Shown in pieces: positions 29,859-41,290 of a stretch of 64,000 bases of DNA. Origin of the DNA: CAWAVN01 sp963844315 (lineage in GTDB: Bacteria > Planctomycetota > Planctomycetia > Planctomycetales > Planctomycetaceae). Under the pieces are notes generated by a model, which saw nothing but the letters and a program-made list of their open reading frames with translations, was not told where the DNA came from and did no database searches. The stretch covers positions 1-64,000 of the forward strand of contig CAWJOC010000023.1 in NCBI GenBank assembly GCA_963844315.1. Direction: 5' to 3'. The position numbers and the translations under genes are program-made. Position 1 is the stretch's first letter; every line of letters begins with the position of its first letter.

Positions 29859-31921
29859 ATGTCCGGGATCATTCGCATCGCCTTTGTTTTTGTCGCAGTC
29901 GCCTCGGCCGGCTTTCTCCAGGCCCAAACGAACGATCCAATCGCAGGGCGACTGGAGAGTTTGATTTCCCAGTTGGAAAACCCCGACCCCAGCGAGCGGT
30001 TCGATGCCGTTAGCGAGCTGGGTGAACTGGGTTCCTTGGCAAAGCCGGCCGTTCCCGCGCTCTCAAAACGCTGGAGGCGGGAGACGATTTGGCCCTCAAG
30101 CACGAAGTCCTGATTGCCCTGGGACGGATCGGCACTGCAGCCGGGAAAGCAGTTCCCGAGATCAGAATGTATTTGAAGCACGAGTCCCCGGTTCTCCAAG
30201 ACGCGGCGATTCATGCCCTGGCGAAAGTTGGCCCGAAAGCGATAGACTCGCTCCCTCAACTCGCCGAACTGGCGAGAGCGGACAATCCGGTGATCGCGGT
30301 CTCAGCCGCAAGGGCTTTGGTGGCGATCTCCGAGGATGAACACACGCGGGCGGATGCGCTGGCCGTCCTGGCTCGCGGTTTGGAGAGTGAAGATGCGGCG
30401 GTCCAGAGCGATGCGATGGCCGGGCTTGCGGAGTTTGGAGAACCCGCCGTTCCGGAACTCGTATCGCGATTGAAGAAGGATAACAAAACGGCCATTCTCG
30501 CCGCCGATACCTTGGCGATGATGGGCCTTGAGGCCGAGGCAGGGATTCCGGGTCTGCTATCGGCTTTGGAGAGCCAATCTGAAGACGTCGCCGCCAGGGC
30601 CGCGCGAGCATTGGGCGTCATCGCCGTTCAGCCCGGAACGGTGGTGCCCGCCTTGGCCAAGCATTTGAACGACCGATCGGCCACCGTTCGGACGGCCTCG
30701 GCGACTGCCATCGGACGGTTCGGGAAGGCGGGCGCTCCTGCGGTGCCTGCGCTGACGAGGGCATTGTCCGATCCGACGCTCGAAGTCCGCGTGGCCGCCG
30801 CCAAGGCATTGGGGGCCATCGGTCCTGATGCCAAATCCGCCGTACCCGCATTAAACCGAGCCCTCGACGACCCGGCGGGCATCGTGACGCTCTCCGCCGT
30901 GGAAGCCTTGGGTTCGATCAAAGGTCCCGCGGTGGAAGTTCTCGCCGCTCGGTTGGATCAGCCTGCATTTCTGCCCCTGGCCGCGGCGGTCTTGGGACAC
31001 ATGGGATCCGATGCGGCCCCAGCGGCCCCGGCTCTAGTCCGGCATCTCAATACCCGAGAACCCGAAGCGCAACTGGAAGTTCTGCTCGCAATCGGTGCGA
31101 TCGGTCCCGAAGCAGTGAATGTCGCCACGAAACCGCTGTTGAATCTCGCAAGAAACGCTGAGGGTCAAGCCAAACGGGGAGCGGTATATGCCCTCGCAAA
31201 AATCGGAGCCAAGGAAGCCATCCCTCTTTTCCAGGAAGGCGTCAAACAAGACGATGACGAACTGCTTCAACGAACCTCTGCCTGGGCCCTTGTGATGCTC
31301 GATCCCGGCAACGCCGAGTACGTCGAACAGGCGTTGCCCAAGCTCACGGCGGGACTGTCGGATGAGTTGCCATTGGTGCGCAAGGAATGCGCGATCGCTA
31401 TTCAGAAAATCGGACCGGAAGCGAAAGGCGCGGTGCCGGAGCTTTCGACCGCTCTGGAATCGTCCGATCCGGAAGTCCAGATGGAAATGCTGGACGCCTT
31501 GGCCCAGATCGGTCCCGAAGCCCAGTCGGCGATCCCCACGGCGGTCAAGCTGCTCGAAAGCCCCAATCCTCACGTGCGGTACACGGCGATCTATCTGCTG
31601 GGCAAATTGGGGCAGGCCGCCAAGGAGGCCATTCCCGCGATTGAAAAAGTCCTCGAGACTCGGGACCCGTTCGCCCAGACGGTCGCGGCATGGGCCTTGG
31701 TCAACATTGATCCCAATCCCGAAAACGTCCGCCGGGCCATACCGCGGATGATCAAGGCTCTCGAGCACGAAATCCCGGAAGTCCGGGTGAAGGCCGCCGA
31801 AATCCTGGGCAAGATCGGACATGACAATCCCGATGTAAAATCGGCTTTGCAAATCGCCACACGTGACAAGGTTGAGACTGTTCGCCAAGCTGCCGAGAAA
31901 TCGCTGACCGGCGTGAATTGA
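29859..31921 (+). CDS. Secreted HEAT-repeat protein
   Basis: About 687 residues. Signal peptide MSGIIRIAFVFVAVASAGFL ending at LQAQ, then a nearly continuous array of 30-40-residue HEAT repeats, each ending in patterns such as ALGAIGPDAKSAVPALNRAL, ALAQIGPEAQSAIPTAVKLL and LLGKLGQAAKEAIPAIEKVL. The solenoid should give a protein-binding surface in the periplasm. One frame break lies near 30,070. HEAT proteins are abundant in planctomycetes, where many accompany c-type cytochromes or sulfatases, but this one has no catalytic domain. The repeated 58-base element follows directly. Confidence 0.8.
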
Positions 31922-31942
31922 CATTGTCAGCATGCCCCGGCA

Positions 31943-32001
31943 GGAATGAACTCGCAGAATTGCTGTCCACCCGCCCCTCTCAGCAATACGGGGCGGAAAT
32001 G
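31943..32001 (+). repeat. 58-base repeated intergenic element, copy B
   Basis: GGAATGAACTCGCAGAATTG and about 40 further bases match copy A at 13498-13555. Here CCGCCCC and GGGGCGG form a perfect 7-bp stem with a 12-base loop. The element sits in the 5' leader of pckA, 37 bases before its start codon. Confidence 0.75.
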
Positions 32002-32037
32002 ATGACCACTTCTGTCAAACCAAGAAGGGGAAGTTTA

Positions 32038-33627
32038 ATGGATGCAGCATTTCATCTGCGACAATATGACATCACGGTTCCGGCGGTCCATCGCAATCTT
32101 TCGCCAAGCCAGCTTTACGAGCATGCAATGCGATATGAGAAGGATGCGAGCATTGCCGAAAAGGTGCTTTAGTCGCTTATTCCGGGGTCAAGACGGGGCG
32201 CTTGCCCAAAGACAAACGCATCGTCAAGCATCCGAACTCGGAAGCCGACGTGTGGTGGGGACCGGTCAATATTCCGCTCGACGAACTATCGTTTGCCATC
32301 AACCGCGAGCGTGCCCACGACTATCTCAACACTCGCGACCGGCTGTACTGCTTCGATGGCTTTGCGGGTTGGGACCCGAAATATCGCATCAAGGTGCGCG
32401 TCGTTTGCTCGCGGCCGTATCACGCACTCTTCATGCACACCATGCTGATCCGGCCCACACAACAAGAGCTGGCAGACTTCGGCACACCCGACTTCGTGAT
32501 CTGCAACGCGGGTGCGTTTCCGGCCAACCGCCTTACGCCCGGCGTTGACTCAAAAACCAGCGTGTGTTTGAGCTTGGAGGATGGAGAACTGATCATTCTG
32601 GGCACCGAGTACGCCGGTGAGATGAAGAAAGGCGTCTTCACGGCGGCCAACTACTTTGCGCCGACGGGGCCTGCTTTCAATGCATTGCTCAGCGACCGCG
32701 GACCGAGAATCCGGAAAATCCTCCCTGCTCTTCGGTCTGTCCGGGAACGGGGAAAACCACGCTTTCGGCCGATTCCAAGCGTGACTTGATCGGCGATGAT
32801 GAGCACGTCTGGAGTGATGATGGGGTCTTCAATATTGAAGGGGGTTGCTACGCCAAGGCGATTAATCTGTCTCCCGAAAACGAGCCGGATATTTTCCAGG
32901 CCCTCCGCTTTGGGGCCGTGCTGGAAAACGTCGTACTGGAAGATGACCACACCGTGGATTTCGCGGATACAAGCGTGACCGAGAATACCCGCGGGGCCTA
33001 TCCCATTCACTTTATCAAAAACGTGCGCATTCCTTGCATGGCGGGCCATCCGACGGACGTGATTTTCCTCACGTGCGATGCCTTTGGCGTCTTACCGCCC
33101 GTTAGCTCTCTGTCGACCGTCCCAGGCGATGTTCCACTTTATCAGCGGCTACACGGCGAAGGTGGCGGGAACGGAGGTGGGTGTGAAAGAGCCCTCGGCC
33201 ACTTTCTCGCCTTGCTTTGGCGGTCCGTTCCTGGTGTGGCATCCGAGCAAGTACGCCCAGTTGCTCGCGGAAAAGATGAAGCGGCACAACGTCCGCGTGT
33301 GGTTGATCAACACCGGTTGGAGCGGCGGACCGTACGGCGTCGGTCAACGGATCAAGCTCGCCCAAACGCGAGCGATCCTGGATGCAATCCACTCCGGAAC
33401 CCTGGCCAGCGCGCGACACAGCGCGACCCGCTTGTTTGGTTTTGAAGTCGTCACGTCCTGCCCGGGCGTGCCAAGCGAAATCCTCTGGCCTCGGAACACC
33501 TGGGCGGATGCCGCAGCCTATGACGCGGCGGCTAAGAAACTGGCAGGCCTTTTCGAGAGAACTTCAAACTGTACGAGAGGGTGCCGACGCCGATGTGCGC
33601 GAAGTTGCGCGTGCCATCTCCATTTAA
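32038..33627 (+). CDS. pckA: Phosphoenolpyruvate carboxykinase (ATP)
   Basis: Converts oxaloacetate and ATP to PEP, CO2 and ADP, the entry step of gluconeogenesis. Start MDAAFHLRQYDITVPAVHRN at 32038. Key segments are VAYSGVKTGRLPKDKRIVKH, WWGPVNIPLDELSF, AGEMKKGVFTAANYFAPTG, MHCSATADRESGKSSLLFGL then SGTGKTTL (kinase-1a P-loop), DLIGDDEHVWSDDGVFNIEG (metal site) and NTGWSGGPYGVGQRIKL. The C-terminus ends VAREVARAISI or similar at 33627. Frame breaks occur near 32,170, 32,680, 32,740, 33,110 and 33,545. Length of about 529 matches the ATP-type family. A hairpin repeat lies in its leader. Confidence 0.92.
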
Positions 33628-33643
33628 TGAGGGTTGGATCACG

Positions 33644-35316
33644 ATGGATAGGTTGCTCGATCTCTACCGTGCGAATCCCACCGTGGAGGCCATCGCGATC
33701 ATCTCGCTGGTCTGCATGGTCGGGATGGTACTCGGGAGTTTCAAAGTAAAAGGCGTCGGCCTTGGTACGGCGGGAGTCTTGTTTGCCGGCATCCTGGTCG
33801 GCTCCGTAAGCCATCCGATCGATCATAAGACGCTCGAATTTGTCAAGGACTTCGGGTTGATCCTCTTTGTCTTCTGCATCGGTCTGCAACTCGGCCCCGG
33901 CTTTTTTGCCTCCTTGCGGCAAATGGGACTGCGACTGCATGTGATGGCCGCGGCCATTGTCTTGCTCGGCACTTTTCTGGCACCGGCACTTGGTTGGCTG
34001 CTTGGCATCGACTATGCCGCGGTCCTTGGCGTGCTCGCCGGGGCGACGACCAATACGCCATCGCTGGGCGCGGCACAGCAGACACTCGCCAAGCTGCCCG
34101 ACGTGTCGGCGGAACGAGCCGCGCTGCCCGCTTTGGCCTATGCCGTGTCGTACCCCACGGCGATTCTTGGAATTATCGGCACGATGTTTCTGCTCAAGCG
34201 GCTGACGGGGATCGACCCGGTCCAGCAGGCGGAGGCATTCGCGGCCGAGCAGCGCAAGAGCGTGGAACCGCTCGAGCGACGGGCGCTGGTCATTGATAAT
34301 CCGAATCTGGATGGAGTCACGGTCGAAGACGTTCCAGGCGGCGAGGCGGGCGTCGTGATTTCGCGAATCAAGCGCCGCGGCGCGGCGGAAGTCGAGGCCG
34401 CCGTGGGCAGCGCGCTCCTACACACTGGTGATACCGTTCTGGCCGTGGGCACACCGCGGAAACTCGACCAATACCAGCGAGTTGTCGGGCACGCCACTGA
34501 CGAAGACTTGGTCAACACCTCAGGTGCTGTCAGTCATCAGCGGGTCATCGTGACCAATAGCGCGGTGCTTGGCAAGACGGTGCGTGAGTTGGGCTTGGAG
34601 CAGCGTTTTGGCGTGACCGTGACGCGCGTCACCGCGCTGATCTCGAGTTGACCGCCGTGCCGAACCTGAACCTTCAGTTCGGGGACGTTCTGCAAGTCGT
34701 GGGCCGGGAGGATCAACTTGGCGAAGCGGCCACGTTTCTGGGCAACTCGCTCAAGGCGCTGAATGAGACCCACTTCGTGCCTCTGTTTGCTGGCATCCTT
34801 ATGGGCATTGCGCTCGGCACATTGCCGCTGGCGATTCCGGGTTTCCCTCAGCCCTTACGACTCGGCCTCGCAGGTGGCCCTTTGATCGTCGCCATTCTTG
34901 TCAGCCGGGTGGGGCGAATTGGCCCGCTGGTCTGGCACATGCCGCAAAGCGCCAATCTCGCGTTTCGCGAGTTCGGCATCGCGCTGTTTTTTGCGAGCGT
35001 GGGTCTCATGGCCGGACCTCAGTTCTTCGCTGTCGTATTCAGCACTCGGGGAGCACTGTGGCTGGCCAGCGGAATCTGTGTCACGGTGTTGCCGATCCTG
35101 TTCGTGGGTTGGCTAGCGCTGAAGATCTGGAGAATGAACTTTGTGGTCGTCTCGGGCGTCATCGCGGGCAGCATGACGGATCCCCCAGCGCTGGCCTTTG
35201 CCAACAATCTCTGCGGCGCCGAGACGCCCATGGTTGCGTATGCGGCGGTCTATCCATTGACGACGTTGCTAAGAATTCTTGCGGTCCAAGTTCTGGCAGT
35301 CCTGCTTTGCGGCTGA
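33644..35316 (+). CDS. AspT/YidE-type transporter with two RCK-C domains
   Basis: A membrane exchanger of the aspartate:alanine exchanger family, about 556 residues. Start MDRLLDLYRANPTVEAIAII at 33644, 17 bases after pckA. The N-terminal membrane half includes DFGLILFVFCIGLQLGPGFF and LGVLAGATTNTPSLGAAQQT (the family TNTP motif). Two cytoplasmic RCK-C-like stretches follow (GVVISRIKRRGAAEV and QRVIVTNSAVLGKTVRELGL). The C-terminal membrane half has LRLGLAGGPLIVAILVSRVG and GVIAGSMTDPPALAFANNL. One frame break lies near 34,640. Beside pckA it might exchange a C4-acid or aspartate, which would feed or drain oxaloacetate; that is inference. Confidence 0.82.
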
Positions 35317-35656
35317 CGGAGGCGGTGAATTGAGTTCCGGAACCTGCAACGACCCATGATCACGAGGAAAAAACCGATGCCAGCCCCCATCACAAAATTG
35401 GAACCGACGGGAGCCATCGGTGCGGCTGGGTACGCATTCCGACTCAGCCGCACCGGCTCTCGAAGCGCGCCGATGATGTCGCACTTGCCCCGACTGTTTC
35501 ACATGTGTCACGCATTCCGGGGCATTCAGGAGTTGCGGCGCGCAAAGCACCGATCTTGCACAAAGGGATGACCGTGTCATGAAGGTTTTTGTGATCGAAA
35601 TCGGCGGGGACCATCAGGAAAAAATTCGCCCGCTGTTCGCTTTCCCTTTAGGTGAA
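35317..35656. other. Intergenic stretch, no supported gene
   Basis: Between the transporter and malQ no reading frame shows family features. A possible short upstream extension of malQ (from ATG 35579, MKVFVIEIGG) exists but is not supported by the usual malQ start. No terminator or operator stands out. Confidence 0.4.
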
Positions 35657-37279
35657 ATGATGACGGTAAGCAACACCAGTCAAACGATGAGTCTATGCCC
35701 ATTTCCGCCGGGATACCGCGCCTCCGGCGTGCTGCTGCACGTCACGTCACTTCCCTCGCCGTATGGCATCGGCGATGTGGGTCCGTCCGCACGGGAATGG
35801 ATCGACCGCCTCCACGAAGCGGGCCAGACCTGGTGGCAGTCTTTGCCACTGGGGCCGACCGGGTACGGCAACTCTCCGTATCAGCCCTTGTCGTCTTTCG
35901 TCGGCAACCCACTCCTGATCAGCCCGGATGATCTGGTCGCGGACGGGCTGCTTCGGACCAGCGACACCCAAGGCCCATCGTTCTCGAATACCGCCGTCGA
36001 TTATGACGCCGTCAGCGCGTTCAAAGATGAGTTGGTAGAGCGGGCGTGGGCCAATTTCAACGTCCGGGCTGGACGGGAGCTGAAGCTCGACTATGAGCAG
36101 TTCCGCGATGACCAGGCGCACTGGCTGAACGACTACGCCTTATTCCGGTCGCTGAAAGCCAAGTACGAAGGCGTGAGCTACCTTCAGTGGCCGGTGGAAT
36201 TGGTCAGGCGGAATTCGGTCGCTTTGGCTCGCGCTCGCAGCGAGTTGGCACGCGAGGTTGATCAGGTCTGCCTGGCACAATTCTTGTTGTTCCGGCAGGG
36301 GCAAAGCCTGAAGAATTACGCCCGTGCCAAGGGCGTGCAGTTGATCGGCGACCTCCCCTTTTTCGTATCCCCCGACTCGAGCGATGTGTGGGCCAACCCG
36401 GAACTGTTTCTGCTAGATGATGAGCGCCACCCACGCTTTGTCGCGGGGGTACCTCCCGACTACTTTAGCTCCGAGGGGCAACTGTGGGGCAACCCGGTTT
36501 ATGACTGGGATGAATTGCGGCGAACCGGCTACCGGTGGTGGATCGATCGCGTGAGGGTGCTGCTGGCCCACGTCGATTTGATCCGACTGGATCATTTTCG
36601 TGGCTTCGCTGCCGCCTGGCACATACCCGCCGGGGCGTCAACTGCTCGAAACGGCCAATGGATCCCTGGCCCAGGCGCCGAACTTTTCAGCACGGTGCAG
36701 AAAGAGCTTGGCACCCTGCCATTCATTGCCGAGGACTTGGGGATCATCACGCCGGATGTAAACGCCCTACGCGAGCAATTTCATCTGCCCGGCACACGAG
36801 TCCTTCAGTTCGCCTTCGACGGCCAAAACGACAACCCCCATCTCCCCCACAACTACAGCCCAAATACGGTGGTCTACACCGGGACCCATGACAACAATAC
36901 CACACGGGGCTGGTTTGAAGAATTGCCGCGGGACCAGCGGCAAGCCGTGTGGCGTTACCTGAATCGCCCGGAGGGCGAGAGTGGCGATGTGGCGCCGGCG
37001 CTCCTGCACGTCGCCTGGTCATCAAAGGCGGCACTCGCGCTGGCTCCTTTCCAGGATCTGCTCAACCTCGGTTCCGATGCCCGTATGAACGTGCCCGGTA
37101 CTCGCCGAAGGGAACTGGCGCTGGCGTTGCGTGCCCGACATGCTGGCCGCGCCGGCGTTCGAACGCCTGCGCGAGTTGACGGAAACATCTCACCGATCGT
37201 CCGTTGGCCAAACAAACCTGGTGTCGTCACAAATAGAATCAATTGACACGGCAAAGAAGATGTTAGGCTCTCCCAAGTG
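35657..37279 (+). CDS. malQ: 4-alpha-glucanotransferase (amylomaltase)
   Basis: GH77 disproportionating enzyme that transfers maltodextrin segments, acting after phosphorylase and debranching enzyme. The start MMTVSNTSQTMSLCPF at 35657 follows AGGTGA. Family markers are RASGVLLHVTSLPSPYGIGD, TWWQSLPLGPTGYGNSPYQP, GVQLIGDLPFFVSPDSSDVW, LIRLDHFRGFAAAWHIPAG (nucleophile Asp), FIAEDLGIITPDVNALRE (Glu) and VVYTGTHDNNTTRGWFEE. The end is reached after one frame break near 37,105; the repaired C-terminus reads GNWRWRCVPDMLAAPAFERL, typical of the family. About 540 residues. Confidence 0.93.
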
Positions 37280-37318
37280 AAACTCAAATTCTGGCATTTG
37301 TCAGAGAGGAATGAAGCG

Positions 37319-38212
37319 ATGAGCAATTTCGACGAACAACTGCACAAAATGAAGATGCAGCCCGGTTTCATTGCGGCACTTGATCAAAGCGGCGGCAGCA
37401 CGCCACACGCGCTGCGCCTGTACGGCATCGAGGACAATGCTTGGTCCAATGAGGAGGAGATGTTTGCGCTCGTGCACCAAATGCGATCCCGGATCATCAC
37501 CAGTCCCAGCTTCAACGGCGAGCGAATTCTCGGGGCCATTCTGTTCGAGAACACCATGGACAGGGACATCGAGAAACAGCCGACCGCTGACTATCTTTGG
37601 AACATAAAACGGATTGTCCCCTTTCTGAAAGTGGACAAGGGCCTTGAGCCTGAGAAGGATGGAGTCCAGTTGATGAAGCCCCTGCCCCAGCTTGCCGCCC
37701 TACTTGAAAAGGCCCGGTCGAAACGCATCTTCGGGACCAAAATGCGCTCCGTCATCAAGCAGGCCAATCCAGCCGGCATCCAAAGCATCGTGCGCCAGCA
37801 GTTCGAATGGGCGGAACAGATCATCGCCGCCGGCCTCGTGCCGATCATCGAGCCGGAAGTCGATATTCTTTGCCTGGAAAAATCCAGGGCCGAGGAACTA
37901 CTCAAAGCAACGATTCTCGCAAAGCTCGACGAATTGCGGTCCGATCAAATGGTGATGCTCAAGCTCACCCTGCCGGAGCATGTCGACCTCTACGTCGATT
38001 TCGTCCATCATCCCCACGTCGTGAGGGTCTTTGCGCTGTCGGGCGGTTACACGCGTCAAGCAGCCAACGCACGCCTGCGCAAGAATCACGGCGTCGTGGC
38101 GAGCTTTTCGCGGGCGTTGGTTGAGGAATTGTCGGCCCAGCAAAGCGATGCGGAATTTAACACCAGGCTCGATGCAACCATCCAGAGCATCTTCGAGGCG
38201 TCCATCACGTGA
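37319..38212 (+). CDS. Class I fructose-bisphosphate aldolase
   Basis: Schiff-base aldolase of glycolysis/gluconeogenesis, 297 residues with an intact frame. Starts MSNFDEQLHKMKMQPGFIAA after AGAGAGGAATG. Family markers are LDQSGGSTPHALRLYGI, SPSFNGERILGAILFENTMD, VPFLKVDKGLEPEKDGVQLM (lysine), FGTKMRSVIKQANP, LVPIIEPEVDILCLEKSRAE, VMLKLTLPEHVDLYVDFV (Schiff-base lysine) and VRVFALSGGYTRQAANARLR. This is the bacterial/cyanobacterial class I type, not class II. It follows malQ by about 40 bases and likely belongs to the same transcription unit. Confidence 0.92.
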   Translation: MSNFDEQLHKMKMQPGFIAALDQSGGSTPHALRLYGIEDNAWSNEEEMFALVHQMRSRIITSPSFNGERILGAILFENTMDRDIEKQPTADYLWNIKRIVPFLKVDKGLEPEKDGVQLMKPLPQLAALLEKARSKRIFGTKMRSVIKQANPAGIQSIVRQQFEWAEQIIAAGLVPIIEPEVDILCLEKSRAEELLKATILAKLDELRSDQMVMLKLTLPEHVDLYVDFVHHPHVVRVFALSGGYTRQAANARLRKNHGVVASFSRALVEELSAQQSDAEFNTRLDATIQSIFEASIT

Positions 38213-38381
38213 TGGCCCGTGGACTCGACAGGAGTTGTAACGAAAATGGAACCCTGAAAATGATGGCATTGCCTTGGCCGAGGCTCTTCGTCGCTCGGCA
38301 TGGTGACAACGCATGGACGGATTCTCATCGGAAATCCGGTCACCATCGAAATCGCAACAGTCACGATCCGCCACAACTTCG

Positions 38382-39664
38382 TCACGGCAGCCGATACCAG
38401 AAGCCAAACTGCAATCGGTGCGCTTCTCCGTCGGCGCCGTCTTTATCCTCCCGCGTTCCGAAGAGGTATTCCACGCCCATGTCAATGGGTTCGACGGGAT
38501 TCCAGATCAGGTTCACCGCCAGATACTGAAGAGCGTGAAGCGCATCATCTCTCTCGAAGATTGAATTGTTTAACCGGCCAAAACTGTATGTTGCGGTGGA
38601 TCGCCACTGCTCTGTCCAGTGGATGCGGTAACCGACGTTTGTGGCGAACACATCCAGCAGATGCAACCCGCCTGCGGGCGTTGGGACGGCATCGGTCTTG
38701 CCTCGCAGCCCCCCCGAGCCTTCACCGAATCCGGTTTGAAACATCAATCGGTGGTTGTCGAACAGGTCCGCATACCCGCTCCAAATGAGGCCGTAGCCCG
38801 TCTCGGATTCGATATCCTCTCCTTCGGGGCGGAAGCCGAGAGTGCGAATCAAGCCCGCAAACTGAAACTGAGACCATTCGTTTGTGTACCGGACCCGTCC
38901 CACGAATTCAGGCAGCGGTGTCTGGTCTTCTCCGACAAGCTGGACCAGCGGAAGATCGTCGGGATCCGTAACGGTAATCTGCGGATCTTCGATGGCGAAC
39001 GCGACTGTGACACTGTCAGTCGGCTCGCAGGTCCATCGGACCATGCCACGGCGCGTGAGCACGAAAGACACTGGGCTTTCAAAGTCAATTGTCTCCGGCA
39101 GCGCCTCGATGTGGGTAAAGGTTGTCCACGTCTGCCCGACCAGCAGCGGACCCCATTCCGCATACGCGTGACGCAGGCGGAATGTGGAACCGGTGCCGAA
39201 GAAGTCGCCTTCAACAAACGCCCGGGTGGTGCCCCATTCGTTTGGCCAGCGAGCATCCAGATTCAGGCGTGTCTGACGGGCATGCAGACGTGTGTTTTCG
39301 CCGTCGCGGCCATCCGTCGGAATCGTACTCGTATCAAAATTGTCCCGGGACCCAATCGCATTGAAATCGTGGATTACATCTCCCTTGACGTAGCCGCCAA
39401 GCTTCGCGGAGATGTTCGTACCGGGGATCAAGATCGAGTGCGGAAAGTCCCGGCGCGTATGACTTCCGACCAGTCGTTCGAAGCCCTTTCGGAGAGATGT
39501 TCCGCCGAGATTCTGGATTCCAGGACATCAACACGCTCCGTGAACGCATCAATCGATGCGGGCTGTGAATCAGGGGCGACGCCACCCCGTTCATCCGCGA
39601 ACCCGACTAGGGCAAAAGCCGAACACCATAGGGCGATGGTGTGAATTGTTGTGATGACCCGCAT
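38382..39664 (-). CDS. DcaP-like outer-membrane porin
   Basis: A predicted outer-membrane beta-barrel of about 427 residues on the minus strand, convergent with the aldolase. The N-terminus MRVITTIHTIALWCSAFALV is a signal peptide, followed by a short coiled coil (FTERVDVLESRISAEHLSER). After one frame break near 39,430 the barrel begins IPGTNISAKLGGYVKGDVIH and continues with alternating strands (RLHARQTRLNLDARWPNEWG; FRLRHAYAEWGPLLVGQTWT), ending in GEAHRLQFGFWYRLP. The DcaP signature (LGGYVKxDVIxDF and LVGQTWTTF) is clear. Related porins take up small organic anions, but the substrate here is unknown. Confidence 0.8.
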
Positions 39665-39760
39665 GATTCGTTTGACGATCTGGATCCAAATACGATCTTC
39701 CCATAAATCGTCCGCATTGTCCCTCCGGTCAATACTATCGTCACATTTTGTGCAGTCCCT

Positions 39761-40189
39761 TTAGTTTAACTTTCTGCCTTTGGCCATCAGGCAGATGCCG
39801 CGTGAAGTGAGAGAGCGAGGAGGGTTTTCGGTTGAGACCTTTACACCTTTCGGGGTACTACCGCGACGCCGAAATTGGCTAACCAAATTTGTGCCACGGA
39901 CTCGAACTTCAGCCCACATCTCCCGCTGCCTCGCCCAATCCACCTCCGCCGCAATCGGCCTCAGCATTTTCTCATGAATCGGATCCTTGCCCTCGGTCAC
40001 CAGGGGCAAATGCAAGATCTCCTCCTGGATCGAAGGGGCCAAGTGCAGCAGATTCAGAATCTGGGTCATACGGGGCTGAGTGACGTGGGCCAGGCGGGCC
40101 AATTCCGATTGGTCGCGAACTTCCCCGTCCCGCAACATCCGCTCAAACCGAATCGTCAACGCCCCTATCCAAATCGACATCTTGAGCAA
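39761..40189 (-). pseudogene. Degenerate second copy of the recombinase-linked ParB/KorB-like HTH gene
   Basis: The centre of this frame, VRDQSELARLAHVTQPRMTQ then ILNLLHLAPSIQEEILHLPL, is almost the same as the HTH protein at 41462-41869. The first 14 residues and the last 40 differ, and the intact copy's N-terminal basic stretch is missing. No recombinase lies upstream, so this is probably a remnant of an older insertion of the same element. It could still make a short DNA-binding protein. It is one gene away from the intact copy. Confidence 0.6.
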
Positions 40190-40297
40190 GGATTTTTATG
40201 CCAGACAGACAGCCGCGTCGAAAGAGTCAGTCGTCGTGGATGGCTGAAGTGTTCCACTCTAACCGCAACCATTTGCCAAACCCTAGGCGAGGTTCTT

Positions 40298-41290
40298 TCA
40301 GTTCCTGTTGTTTTCGAGTTGGGTCAGGAGGGCTTTCGCTCTCTCGGCAGCGTCGCCGGTGCCGGATTCCGCGATGTTTTTTAGCAACGCCAATCCGCGT
40401 TTTTGCAGCGCCGTGTTTTGACCCTGAATCTGCTTGATCGCAAGTTCCAACTGTTTCTGACGCGTGAGTTCCTCACGGACCTCCGTGTCTCGCGTCAGTT
40501 GTTTGATCTCGGACCGCACATCGCTCGGTAAGTCGTAGTTGCCGAACTGCTCAAGAATCGCCTCGTAGAGTTGATAGGCGGTCCAAGTCTCGTTGTCGGC
40601 CTTGGCTTTGGCGGCGGCTTTGAGCTGAGCTTCAATCTCCGACTGAATGTGCCCGTGCAACGTTTCCGCGGCGGCTTTGATCTCGGCGTCCGGGGAATTG
40701 AGCGAGCGTTTTATGGACGCCGCCGCCTCGGAATACCGGCCAAATTCGACATTCGCCCAGGCGGACTTCAAGGCCATCGGAATTCCCTGGGGGTCAACAT
40801 GGAACGAGGCATTTGCGACGGCCTGTTCTGCGGAGCCTTTCACGTCGGTCCAGCGCCCTGGTTGAAATTCTCCGTTTGGCATCAGTAGATAAGCCTGATT
40901 GATGTTCTGCAGACTGATCTCGTTCACGCCGACGGCCTTTTCAAACTCGCGATTCGGATCCACCACAACGGGCCAAGGGATCCGGGTCTGGCGGACGTAT
41001 TGTTCGATCTCCTGCCGCGACGATCCCGAGTTGACGGCGATAAACAGGATGGGCTGGCCTTCAAACTCTTTGGCCGACTTGATCAATTCCGGCCATTTGG
41101 CGCGGCATCGGGGGCAGTCCTCTTCAAAGAACCACAAGAGGGCCGCTTTGCCTTCCAAGTTGGCTCGTGAGATGGGCGTCGCATTGATCCATTGAGCCGG
41201 TGAGGTGGGAAATTCCGCCGCCACAGACTGAGACGCAATCATCAAAACGACCAGTGCGTTAACAGTCATCCGTTGCAAAATATCCGCCAT
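40298..41290 (-). CDS. Secreted thioredoxin-fold (TlpA-like) protein with C-terminal helical domain
   Basis: About 330 residues, intact frame. The start MADILQRMTVNALVVLMIAS gives a signal peptide ending at SVAA. The thioredoxin-like domain has ALLWFFEEDCPRCRAKWPEL with a CPRC redox motif, IAVNSGSSRQEIEQYVRQTR and WPVVVDPNREFEKAVGV. A long helical C-terminal part (AAAKAKADNETWTAYQLYEA; LTQLENNRN at the end) resembles tetratricopeptide-style helices. It probably acts in the periplasm in disulfide or cytochrome-related chemistry. It lies between two copies of the recombinase-linked HTH gene and may have been carried or trapped by that element. Confidence 0.75.
   Translation of the reverse strand: MADILQRMTVNALVVLMIASQSVAAEFPTSPAQWINATPISRANLEGKAALLWFFEEDCPRCRAKWPELIKSAKEFEGQPILFIAVNSGSSRQEIEQYVRQTRIPWPVVVDPNREFEKAVGVNEISLQNINQAYLLMPNGEFQPGRWTDVKGSAEQAVANASFHVDPQGIPMALKSAWANVEFGRYSEAAASIKRSLNSPDAEIKAAAETLHGHIQSEIEAQLKAAAKAKADNETWTAYQLYEAILEQFGNYDLPSDVRSEIKQLTRDTEVREELTRQKQLELAIKQIQGQNTALQKRGLALLKNIAESGTGDAAERAKALLTQLENNRN

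Noticed and set aside
30000..31900. Periodic sequence that could suggest a CRISPR or DNA repeat array
   Set aside because: The periodicity comes from HEAT-repeat protein coding sequence; the DNA repeats are imperfect and not separated by unique spacers. No CRISPR array was seen anywhere in the window.
33581..33643. An upstream start for the AspT-like transporter (MPTPMCAKLRVPS...)
   Set aside because: This stretch overlaps the pckA C-terminus in another frame; the family N-terminus begins at MDRLLDLYRANPT.
35579..35656. An N-terminal extension of malQ starting MKVFVIEIGG
   Set aside because: Not part of known amylomaltases; the ATG at 35657 with AGGTGA fits better.
38300..38788. A plus-strand frame beginning MVTTHGRILIGNPVTIEI
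   Set aside because: It runs mainly antisense to the DcaP-like porin and loses coherent composition after 35 residues; no family resemblance.
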